From: Fimbriimonadales bacterium
GTDB taxonomy: Bacteria; Armatimonadota; Fimbriimonadia; Fimbriimonadales; ATM1
Reading direction: 5' to 3'
NCBI GenBank assembly: GCA_025922995.1
Contig: JAICGT010000003.1
Coordinates: forward strand, 1-16,245
DNA: 16,245 nt
Shown: one piece after another, positions 1 to 6,048 of the stretch
Layout: the number at the start of each line of letters is the position of its first letter
Numbering within the stretch: position 1 is the first letter of the stretch
Notes under the pieces: generated by a model
What the model was told of the DNA's origin: nothing
Database searches by the model: none
What the model saw: only the letters and a program-made list of their open reading frames with translations
Program-made: the position numbers and the translations under genes

Positions 1-1
1 A

Positions 2-547
2 GGAACGCTCCATTCACTGGCCGCGTCAGGCGGGGCTCAACTCGACATCATGGGATGGATGGATCAGTTGCGCCAGCTTGCGGCTTTTGTGAACTTTTTC
101 GACAACGGGCCCATTCTGCCCAGCGGCCCGGTTGTTGTTGGCGACACGTGGAAAGAGACGGTCGGATACGCGCCGATCACGGTCCAGGCGGGCGCAGACA
201 AGGGCAAGAATATTAATTCCCGGATCGACTACGAGATGACCTATCGTGGTAAAGCCGTCCGCAATGGCAAGTCGTTTTATCACATCGAGGGCAAAATGGC
301 GCAGGATACGGACGCCGCTCCATACCTAGCCGATTTAATGGGCGTAAAACCGGAGGCGTCACCAATCTCGTCGGTAAAGCTCAAAATTGATGGAAAAGTC
401 GATTACTATCTCGACCTCGACACGTTGGAGCCTGTAGAGATTCTTGCGACGAGCAGCGGCCTCATCGACGTGGAAGTGACAACATACACCGGTGGGCCGG
501 TGTACCAAGAACGGTTCAAATCGCGTGCCAGCCTCGTCCGTAAATAG
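2..547 (+). CDS. Hypothetical secreted-type protein, 5' end missing
   Basis: The reading frame is open from the first bases of the window, so this is the C-terminal part of a longer protein; the ATG at 50 is probably internal. I do not recognise a specific family. The segment has LPSGPVVVGDTWKE, a Pro-X-Gly-Pro/Lys-Val-X-Val-Gly-Asp-X-Trp pattern that occurs in several beta-rich bacterial exported proteins of unknown function. After it comes alternating hydrophobic/polar sequence suggesting beta strands, including VKLKIDGKVDYYLDLDTLEPV, the kind of strand-turn-strand seen in lipoprotein-like folds. No membrane segment is visible in the part present. Its TAG stop shares one base with the GTG start of the next gene, so the two are probably translationally coupled. 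The function is unknown. Confidence 0.75.
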   Translation, partial: GTLHSLAASGGAQLDIMGWMDQLRQLAAFVNFFDNGPILPSGPVVVGDTWKETVGYAPITVQAGADKGKNINSRIDYEMTYRGKAVRNGKSFYHIEGKMAQDTDAAPYLADLMGVKPEASPISSVKLKIDGKVDYYLDLDTLEPVEILATSSGLIDVEVTTYTGGPVYQERFKSRASLVRK

Positions 548-2247
548 TGGAGCCGGCTGCAGAAGAGCGCGATTTACTCAACCCTAAGCTGACGCGCCGC
601 GGCACTTGGATCGCGGCGCTTCTGCTTTTTGCGCTGGCATTCGGTTTCCGCCTTGCGGGGATCGGATGGGGGCTTCCGAACGAACAGCGTTTTCAGTCAC
701 TGCACCCTGATGAAGAGCTCATCTATCTGGTGGGAACGCAGACGCCGTATTTACGGCCCGGTTTTTACAACTACGGGACGTTGTATTTCACGTTGATCCA
801 CGCGGCGAACGACGCTGGAATGTCCTATGGATGGATTCCGGTCGGGGACGACGTTCCGTTTTGGAAAACCGAGAGGGCTGGGATTCAAACGGGCCGGGTC
901 ATCAGCGCACTTTCCGGAGCGGCTACGGTTTCGCTCGTTTTTGCGACTCTTTTGCTTGTAACCGGCAGCCTCGGGTCTTTTATAGGCGCGATTGCAATGT
1001 TGCTTGCCCCAGGGCATCTGGTGCATTCGCGGTTTCAAACCACAGACGTATTTGCTGCAATGTTGATCGCACTGGCCGCTTTCTTGCTTATTCGTGCCGT
1101 AAAGGCTGCGGAAGCACCGTCTTTGAAAAGCGTCTGCGCGGTTGGGGCCGTCGTTGGCTTGGCTGCCGGAACAAAATATGCCGGAATTCTTCTTCTCCTG
1201 CCGGCAACCTATGTGCTCTTCTCTCGTGGCGTCTCTGCAAAATATTACGGCGCCCTTGTCGGCTCGACAGTTATCGGTTTTCTTCTCGCAACGCCGGGCG
1301 TATTGCTGCAAACCGAGGCTTTTATGCGCGGTGTTACATACGAAATGGGGCACACCGCAGCCGGTCACGGCCTAGTATTTGTGGACACACCGCCGGGAGT
1401 CATTTATCATTTCTGGAACTCGGCGGAAGCCTTCGGATTCGCTCCGCTGCTTTTCGGCTGCGCCGGATTGATCTGGGCAGTTGTCTCCAAAAAGCCGTGG
1501 GGGATTGCTGCTGTCCTGTTTTGCGTTGCCTACTTCTTAGCGATAGGTTTGGCAGAAGTGAAATTCCTGCGTTACGTTTTCCCGTTGTTGCCGTTCCTAG
1601 CGCTGGGACTTGGATACTTAGCCGGCCGCTGCCATGAGGAGAAGGGCTGGAAGCGCGTAGTCACCGGCGCAGTCATTCTGTTGGTAGGCGTAACTTCAAC
1701 GACGACAGGCGGCGCATTCGTTTTGACGCGGCTCATGTCGATGCCCGACCCACGCGACGAGGCAGCACGGTGGTTCAAGGAGGACACGCCGCCAGACACC
1801 AAGATCGGGCTTGTTTCGGATCCATGGTTTTATTCCCCGCCGCTTTTTCCGAACATCGGATTGTTGGCGTCCGGCGACCGTCTTGAAGCCATGGCGGAAC
1901 ACCCAAGAATTGTTCGATACATCCCCGCGGATGGGGAGAAGATGGACTGGGATATTCGACTTCTCGAAAATCCTCCCGACTACATCGTTTTCAGCAGTTT
2001 CGAGTTTCTAGACCACGACAGGCTCAGCGAGCCGAACTTCGTCGCATTTATCGATGAGATGAAAACGCTTTACGATCTCGTCGGCATCTTCTGGGGTCCC
2101 GAGCCGGCATTTCCCAAAAGCGGGACAAATACGGAATTCGATCGCGATATGCTTCGCGTCATAATGCGGGAACGCTATCCGAAGACGCACGACATGATGT
2201 ACATACGGCCAACGATATGCGTATTCAAACTGAAGAATCCCGATTAG
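547..2247 (+). CDS. GT39/PMT-type membrane glycosyltransferase
   Basis: The protein has 566 residues and many hydrophobic segments, starting at about residues 20-37 and then repeating through about residue 400, so it is an integral membrane protein. The first large extracytoplasmic loop holds HPDE at residues 53-56 followed by PGFYNYGTLY, the acidic-loop signature of the GT39/PMT/ArnT-like superfamily. These enzymes move a sugar from a polyprenyl-phosphate donor onto protein, lipid or glycan on the outer face of the membrane. The roughly 170-residue C-terminus is soluble, as usual in the family. Acceptor and sugar cannot be told from sequence. The start is GTG at 547, overlapping the upstream TAG by one base, with no AUG nearby that keeps the N-terminus. 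The 3' end overlaps the recombinase gene by 31 bases. The family call is firm; the substrate is unknown. Confidence 0.85.
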   Translation: MEPAAEERDLLNPKLTRRGTWIAALLLFALAFGFRLAGIGWGLPNEQRFQSLHPDEELIYLVGTQTPYLRPGFYNYGTLYFTLIHAANDAGMSYGWIPVGDDVPFWKTERAGIQTGRVISALSGAATVSLVFATLLLVTGSLGSFIGAIAMLLAPGHLVHSRFQTTDVFAAMLIALAAFLLIRAVKAAEAPSLKSVCAVGAVVGLAAGTKYAGILLLLPATYVLFSRGVSAKYYGALVGSTVIGFLLATPGVLLQTEAFMRGVTYEMGHTAAGHGLVFVDTPPGVIYHFWNSAEAFGFAPLLFGCAGLIWAVVSKKPWGIAAVLFCVAYFLAIGLAEVKFLRYVFPLLPFLALGLGYLAGRCHEEKGWKRVVTGAVILLVGVTSTTTGGAFVLTRLMSMPDPRDEAARWFKEDTPPDTKIGLVSDPWFYSPPLFPNIGLLASGDRLEAMAEHPRIVRYIPADGEKMDWDIRLLENPPDYIVFSSFEFLDHDRLSEPNFVAFIDEMKTLYDLVGIFWGPEPAFPKSGTNTEFDRDMLRVIMRERYPKTHDMMYIRPTICVFKLKNPD

Positions 2248-3137
2248 AAAGCGAAATCGGTTGGTTCTTAGACCACCTTATGGGCGAACGTGGTGCGAGC
2301 AGCCACACGATTTCCGCTTACGACCGCGACCTGCGTCAAGCTTCCAAATGGCTCGCAAAATGGAACGTGGGATCGTTCGCCGAAATCGACGGGAGCACTT
2401 CAGTTAAGCTTCGAACCGAGTTAGGACGGGAGAAATACGCTCCGCGAACCGTACAGAGAAAGCTTTCTGCGATTCGCAGCCTCATCAAGTTTTTGGGACG
2501 AAGATCGGGTAAAGCGCCGCAGCACCTGCCCAAGACCGGTGGCGCCAGACAGCCCAAGACGTTACCAAAGGCGTTGACTGCCGACGAGATGCGACGGCTG
2601 TCGGAGGCTCCGGACATGGCGAATCCGGTAGGCATACGCGACCGCGCGATGATCGAGATGCTCTACGGTGGCGGCTTGCGCGTGTCTGAGCTCGTCGGCC
2701 TTAGAATGGAGGATTACATCGAGACCGAGTCGCTCTTACGCGTCACCGGCAAGCGCGAGAAGGTGCGCATGCTTCCCTTGCCCGCACAGACCCACGACAT
2801 ACTACGCTTGTACTTGAGCGAAGCCAGGCCATCCTTCCTCAAGCCCGCCGCAACATCCTTCGTGTTTCTAAGCTCGCGTGGAAGATCAATCTCCCGCTCC
2901 GGAGTTTTTCGCATCTTACGCAAGTACGCCGCACTCGCGGGCATCGAGAAAGTCATCGGGCCGCACACCCTTCGCCACACCTACGCCGTCCATCTCGTCA
3001 AGAACGGAGCGGACCTGCGAAGTGTACAGGAACTCTTGGGACATGCGTCAATCATGACGACCGAGGTCTACACTCATCTGGACATGGAAACGGTGCGAGA
3101 AAAGTACCTCTCCGCCCATCCGCGGGCGAAAAAGTAA
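2217..3137 (+). CDS. xerC: Tyrosine recombinase, XerC/XerD type
   Basis: This is a 306-residue site-specific recombinase of the size and architecture of Xer proteins, which resolve chromosome dimers at dif with FtsK. The N-terminal SAM-like core-binding domain spans about residues 10-95. The catalytic domain follows with all expected residues: R155 in GLRVSEL, K179 in TGKREK, H250 and R253 in HTLRH, H276 in LGHAS and the nucleophile Y285 in TEVYTHLD. The C-terminus ends AHPRAKK, closer to XerC than XerD as I remember them, but a single-Xer system or XerD remains possible, so the symbol is tentative. The ATG at 2217 lies inside the glycosyltransferase gene and has no clear ribosome binding site. 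The next Met (codon 22) would cut the core-binding domain. Cotranscription with the upstream gene is likely. Confidence 0.9.
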   Translation: MRIQTEESRLESEIGWFLDHLMGERGASSHTISAYDRDLRQASKWLAKWNVGSFAEIDGSTSVKLRTELGREKYAPRTVQRKLSAIRSLIKFLGRRSGKAPQHLPKTGGARQPKTLPKALTADEMRRLSEAPDMANPVGIRDRAMIEMLYGGGLRVSELVGLRMEDYIETESLLRVTGKREKVRMLPLPAQTHDILRLYLSEARPSFLKPAATSFVFLSSRGRSISRSGVFRILRKYAALAGIEKVIGPHTLRHTYAVHLVKNGADLRSVQELLGHASIMTTEVYTHLDMETVREKYLSAHPRAKK

Positions 3138-3140
3138 GGA

Positions 3141-3146
3141 TATAAT
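3141..3146 (+). promoter_or_regulatory. Perfect -10 box (TATAAT) just before a start codon
   Basis: TATAAT lies only 6 bases before the ATG at 3153. Transcription would start at or next to the A of that ATG, giving a leaderless mRNA. No good -35 is seen 17 bases upstream. The AAGGA at 3136-3140 could alternatively act as a ribosome binding site for readthrough transcripts, but its 12-base spacing is long. Confidence 0.55.
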
Positions 3147-3152
3147 TTCTCA

Positions 3153-3623
3153 ATGCGTAACTATGCGATTGTCGGTTTCTTGTTGTTGATTGCGTCGCTC
3201 GCCCTCTACGGCTTTGGCGGCACACAGACGGACCAGATCGACGCCAAGCGTTTGCGGTCAATGCTCGTTCAGATGGGGTACGAGATCAAGGACCTCGACA
3301 CGGACGAAGGCGAGGAGAAGTACCAGGTCAAAGTTGTGTCCGGAGGCTATGACGTCTTTGTAGCCTACGAGATCAGCAAGAGCAAGAACTATGTTTGGCT
3401 CACAGTCCTGCTCGGCGATGCACCTGCCGAATCATCGCCCAAGGCATTAGCGTTTCTGAAAGAAACGAGCAAGATTCAGCCGTCGATGTTCTACGTGTCA
3501 GCGAACAAGCTCATGCTCGGGCTGCCCGTCGACAATCGTGGCGTGACGAACGCGATTTTGAGACAACGGACGGACTCTATCGCCGAGAACGTAGGCAAAA
3601 CCGCGGACCTTTGGAGCAAATAG
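3153..3623 (+). CDS. Membrane-anchored YbjN-like domain protein
   Basis: The protein has 156 residues with a single hydrophobic segment at about residues 4-22, either an uncleaved anchor or a signal peptide. The rest resembles the YbjN fold: an N-terminal helix ending LVQMGYEI, a beta strand, FVAYEISKSKNYVWLTVLLG, then a helix and a second strand MFYVSANKLMLGLPV, and a C-terminal helix. YbjN-like domains resemble type III secretion chaperones and are thought to bind other proteins; no enzymatic role is known. It sits 15 bases after the recombinase gene but has its own apparent -10 box. A strong bidirectional terminator ends the run immediately downstream. Assignment rests on pattern, not on a database search, so an unrelated alpha-beta protein is possible. 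Confidence 0.65.
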   Translation: MRNYAIVGFLLLIASLALYGFGGTQTDQIDAKRLRSMLVQMGYEIKDLDTDEGEEKYQVKVVSGGYDVFVAYEISKSKNYVWLTVLLGDAPAESSPKALAFLKETSKIQPSMFYVSANKLMLGLPVDNRGVTNAILRQRTDSIAENVGKTADLWSK

Positions 3624-3657
3624 CGCGCTAAAAACTCGACACCGATACAGACTCAAA

Positions 3658-3694
3658 AGCCTCCGCTCTCAAATAGAGAGTGGAGGCTCTTTTT
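3658..3694 (+). terminator. Bidirectional intrinsic terminator
   Basis: AGCCTCC (3658-3664) pairs with GGAGGCT (3682-3688). The stem continues inward through a G·T pair and CTCTC/GAGAG. A run of five T follows at 3690-3694. Read on the minus strand the stem is followed by TTTTGAGT, so it also ends rplL transcription. It separates the converging YbjN-like gene and rplL. Confidence 0.85.
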
Positions 3695-3712
3695 GTCGAT
3701 CGGCGAAGCGAT

Positions 3713-4096
3713 CTACTTAATGTCGGCTTTGCCGCCGGCCTCTTCGACCGCAGCTTTGATCTTGTCGGCTTCGTCTTTATTGACGCCCTGCTTGATTGGG
3801 CCGGGGGCGCCGTCGACGAGGTCTTTCGCCTCTTTCAAGCCGAGGCCGGTGATTTCGCGAACGGCCTTGATAACCTGCAGCTTTGCGCCACCGATTTCTG
3901 AGAGGATGACGTCAAAGCTCGTCTTCTCCTCAGCCGCGGCTTCGCCGCCTGCCGCCGGGGCAGCCATCATCATTCCGCCCATCGGGGCGGCCGCGGTGAC
4001 ATCGAACTTCTCTTCGAGCGCCTTCTTCAGGTCGCTGAGTTCGAGCACGGTCATGCCGGCGATTTTCTCTACGATTTCTTCAACAACTGTTGCCAT
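3713..4096 (-). CDS. rplL: 50S ribosomal protein L7/L12
   Basis: This 127-residue protein forms the mobile stalk of the large subunit that recruits and stimulates translational GTPases. The N-terminal dimerisation region (about 1-33) has [20 protein letters not shown]. An Ala/Gly/Met/Pro-rich flexible hinge covers about 35-57. The globular C-terminal domain has [37 protein letters not shown] and the terminal [10 protein letters not shown], all highly typical. AAGGAG lies 11 bases before the ATG. It follows rplJ after 26 bases and is surely in the same operon. rpoB does not follow; instead the transcript stops at the bidirectional terminator at 3658-3694, a departure from the common rplKAJL-rpoBC order. 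Confidence 0.98.
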   Translation of the reverse strand: MATVVEEIVEKIAGMTVLELSDLKKALEEKFDVTAAAPMGGMMMAAPAAGGEAAAEEKTSFDVILSEIGGAKLQVIKAVREITGLGLKEAKDLVDGAPGPIKQGVNKDEADKIKAAVEEAGGKADIK

Positions 4097-4122
4097 TTGA
4101 TTCTGTTCTCCTTGGAAAGTGA

Positions 4123-4875
4123 TTACGGTTCGGGATCGGGTTCAGGGTCGGGAGCGGGCGTTTCCTCCGGGGAGTCGTCCACAGATTGCGGACCACCTGC
4201 CTCGGGCTCATCGGCAGGGCTGTCGTCCACCGACTGTGGCCCTGCAGCATCGCCTCCCGCGTCGTCTTGCGCCGGCTCGTCGTCTACCGACTGCGGACCG
4301 TCGCCGGTCTCTTCTTTCTCGGGCTCTGCCGAAGCGGCCGGAGCTGCCTCAGCGGGTGCGCCGCCGCTTTTCTCGATGATCGCATCGATACACCGAATGG
4401 GGCCGACGATGATCTCGTTGAGCGCGCCGACCACGTTGGACATTGGCGCGGCGACAAGGCCGACAATCATCGAAAGCAGCTCTTCCTTGGTGGGAAGCTT
4501 GCTAAGTTCGTTGATTTGGTCGGCGGTCATTGGCTTGCCGTCGATGACGCCGCCCTTGATTTCCAAGCCCTTATTGGTTTTGGCAAACTTTACGAGCGCT
4601 TTTGCACAGCTCGGCTCATCTTTGAAGATGAACAAGGTCGCCGTGGGGCCGTTATGGAACTCCTCGGGAAGTTGGTCGACGTCGCTGCCCATGGCTTGAC
4701 GAAGAAGAGTGTTTTTGACGACGTGGAATTCGCCGCCGGTGTCCCTGAGCGTCGATCGGAGGGTCTGCAGAGATGGCACGTCCAGCCCCCGGTAATCCGT
4801 AAAGATCAGCCCGGTCGAGTCGTTGTACCACTTCTTCGCTTTCGCGATAATTTCAGCTTTCTGTGCTGTTGGCAT
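4123..4875 (-). CDS. rplJ: 50S ribosomal protein L10 with acidic repeat tail
   Basis: L10 anchors L7/L12 dimers at the base of the stalk on 23S rRNA. Residues 1-170 are ordinary L10: [53 protein letters not shown] and the region near residue 145 onward leading to the C-terminal helix. Bacterial L10 is normally about 165-180 residues. This protein has 250, and the extra roughly 75 residues are Ala/Pro/Glu/Asp-rich, apparently disordered and strongly acidic. The tail has three copies of GPQSVDD at residues 193-199, 212-218 and 228-234, and ends DPEPDPEP. The three copies differ only at synonymous codon positions. AAGGAG lies 5 bases before the ATG. An L10 leader RNA precedes it and rplL follows. 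Confidence 0.97.
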   Translation of the reverse strand: MPTAQKAEIIAKAKKWYNDSTGLIFTDYRGLDVPSLQTLRSTLRDTGGEFHVVKNTLLRQAMGSDVDQLPEEFHNGPTATLFIFKDEPSCAKALVKFAKTNKGLEIKGGVIDGKPMTADQINELSKLPTKEELLSMIVGLVAAPMSNVVGALNEIIVGPIRCIDAIIEKSGGAPAEAAPAASAEPEKEETGDGPQSVDDEPAQDDAGGDAAGPQSVDDSPADEPEAGGPQSVDDSPEETPAPDPEPDPEP

Positions 4876-5021
4876 TGATTCTCCTTTCTTAAATGATCAA
4901 GGACTCCGCACAGGCACGTGCGGAGTCCCTGAATCGAAATTCGTTTCGGGCTATCCGTGTTCGCACCCCTCGACCGGCGTCAACGACATTAGGGCTTTCG
5001 CCACCGGTTGTCTGCGGAGAC
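4876..5021 (-). promoter_or_regulatory. Ribosomal protein L10 leader RNA
   Basis: The transcribed minus strand between the putative promoter and rplJ contains the hallmarks of the L10 leader, which L10 or the L10-L12 complex binds to repress its own operon. AGACAACCGGTGGC (5013-5000) and ACGCCGGTCGAGGGGTG (4980-4964) pair through ACCGG/CCGGT and match the conserved leader blocks that read like AGACAGTAGGNG and NGCCTACCGAGGTG in other bacteria. Between them lies CCCTAATG, like the usual CTTAAT. Closer to the gene is a perfect 11-bp hairpin (4901-4911 with 4918-4928). It lacks a clear U-tract, so translational rather than transcriptional control is suggested. The exact 5' end is estimated. Confidence 0.8.
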
Positions 5022-5026
5022 GACTC

Positions 5027-5032
5027 AGTATA
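5027..5032 (-). promoter_or_regulatory. Putative -10 box for rplJ-rplL
   Basis: The minus strand reads TATACT here, about 150 bases before rplJ and just before the L10 leader blocks. The candidate -35 region (CTCGAC, 17-bp spacer) is poor. It lies against the stop codon of the upstream PEP-CTERM gene, consistent with rplJ-rplL having their own promoter. Confidence 0.45.
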
Positions 5033-5038
5033 CCTCCG

Positions 5039-5470
5039 CTAGGACCTACGTCGAGCAAGGGCAAGAATCGCCAGGCCTGCGCCAAGGACGACGCAGGTCG
5101 CCGGCTCGGGTACTACAGTAACCGTGCCCGCCATTCCACCCGCGGTCTGGTTGCCGAGGTCGAAGCCGTGCGGCGTGCAGTAGTACCACCATACACCGAC
5201 GTTCATGAACGTGTGCTCGAAGGTCGAACCCGGTACTTCGAAAAGCGGCGACTCCCACACTTCCGGAATCCCGGCCACGGACTTCGTGTTGTGCATTCCC
5301 TCGTCGAGAATCCATCGCACCGTGTCGCCGACGTTGATAACGGCGTCCTCAACCGGCCCTCCGGACGGGTTGAGGCTGAAATCGAAGTTGTACATGTGGA
5401 CGAGAACCGTGTTGCCAGCGACAGCCGGGATCACGGCAAGCGCGGCAACCGCAGTAAAAAATAGCTTCAT
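5039..5470 (-). CDS. Plastocyanin-like blue copper protein with PEP-CTERM anchor
   Basis: The protein has 143 residues from the ATG at 5470, which is preceded by AAGGAGG. The frame is open further upstream to an ATG at 5563, but that start would bury the signal peptide. A Sec signal peptide MKLFFTAVAALAVIPAVAG occupies residues 1-19. The middle is a cupredoxin domain: INVGDTVRWILDEGMHNT gives H60, and YYCTPHGFDLGNQTAGGMAG gives C98, H101 and M113. This is the complete His-Cys-His-Met type 1 copper set. The C-terminus from residue 121 is PEPATCVVLG plus a hydrophobic stretch and ARRRS, a PEP-CTERM exosortase sorting signal. The mature protein should be an exported, surface-associated electron carrier or copper binder. 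Exosortase is not in the window. It lies upstream of rplJ on the same strand. Confidence 0.88.
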   Translation of the reverse strand: MKLFFTAVAALAVIPAVAGNTVLVHMYNFDFSLNPSGGPVEDAVINVGDTVRWILDEGMHNTKSVAGIPEVWESPLFEVPGSTFEHTFMNVGVWWYYCTPHGFDLGNQTAGGMAGTVTVVPEPATCVVLGAGLAILALARRRS

Positions 5471-5493
5471 AACTTTTCCTCCTTGGTAATCAT

Positions 5494-5513
5494 GGCGATG
5501 CATCAACATCGCC
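5494..5513 (-). other. Hairpin in the 5' leader of the cupredoxin gene
   Basis: GGCGATG and CATCGCC form a perfect 7-bp stem with a 6-base loop, 24 bases before the start codon. It follows a TATACT-like -10 box at 5523-5518 read on the minus strand, so it would sit close to the mRNA 5' end. A stabilising 5' stem or a protein site is possible; nothing in it matches a riboswitch I know. Confidence 0.45.
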
Positions 5514-5578
5514 GACAAGTATAAGGACGAACTAGCCTCGGCAGGAGTGCGGTTACAATTCACACTTCGAGGGACCGA

Positions 5579-6031
5579 TCAATGCGCCCAGTGCATTTCG
5601 CCGTCGCCATGGAGCGCCTGGAAGTAGCACAATTGACCGTCGTGATAGATGGTATTCAGGGCCGCCATCTGGGCTAGGCCGTACTTCGTAATCTCCTGAC
5701 CCCACGGCGCCATGACCATCTCGTCGAAGGCAGCGGGATCGAGTGAAGTCACCGTGGCGGCGAGTTCTGCCGCGCTGGCCTTGACTTCTTGGGCTGCGGT
5801 TTCAGCGTCGGGAATCATCTCGCCCTCGCCGTGCTCGGGCGTCTGGCCGGTTAGCAATTTGCAGCAAAGGCGGTTGAAGCCGGCGACCTCGGTCGAGATA
5901 TCCTGCGGCGTACGCGCAACTCCCATCGGAGAGGTTGCGAACTTACCGTCGGGCAATGCGTTGAGGTCGCAAGCGTAGAGATGGGCTGTCGTGTCGATCA
6001 GCTCCTTGAGGACATCGATGCGTGTGGACAT
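5579..6031 (-). CDS. DinB-fold protein with reduced metal triad
   Basis: The protein has 150 residues with the four-helix DinB/YfiT-like fold. The C-terminus NTIYHDGQLCYFQALHGDGEMHW is a close family match. Members are usually metal-dependent with three His ligands and often act in thiol (bacillithiol, mycothiol) transfer, but most are uncharacterised. Here only H130 of the usual set is evident. The position normally occupied by the partner His four residues earlier is N126, and the helix-2 His appears replaced (E48 region), so metal binding and catalysis may be lost or altered. The start ATG at 6031 has only a weak upstream purine stretch. It begins 17 bases after the M1-like peptidase stop, so the two are probably one operon. 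The TGA stop falls where the family ends. Confidence 0.82.
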   Translation of the reverse strand: MSTRIDVLKELIDTTAHLYACDLNALPDGKFATSPMGVARTPQDISTEVAGFNRLCCKLLTGQTPEHGEGEMIPDAETAAQEVKASAAELAATVTSLDPAAFDEMVMAPWGQEITKYGLAQMAALNTIYHDGQLCYFQALHGDGEMHWAH

Positions 6032-6048
6032 GCCGCGACAATACCCGC

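Noticed and set aside
831..1637. Plus-strand open frame of 268 codons inside the glycosyltransferase gene
   Set aside because: Arg/Cys/Ser-rich composition and no family features; it is an out-of-frame shadow of the membrane protein.
4097..4699. Plus-strand open frame of 200 codons opposite rplJ
   Set aside because: It is Ser/Gly low-complexity sequence produced by the acidic repeats of L10 on the other strand, with no ribosome binding site.
5471..5563. N-terminal extension of the cupredoxin
   Set aside because: A strong Shine-Dalgarno sequence and a signal peptide begin at 5470; the extension includes the leader hairpin and a probable -10 box.
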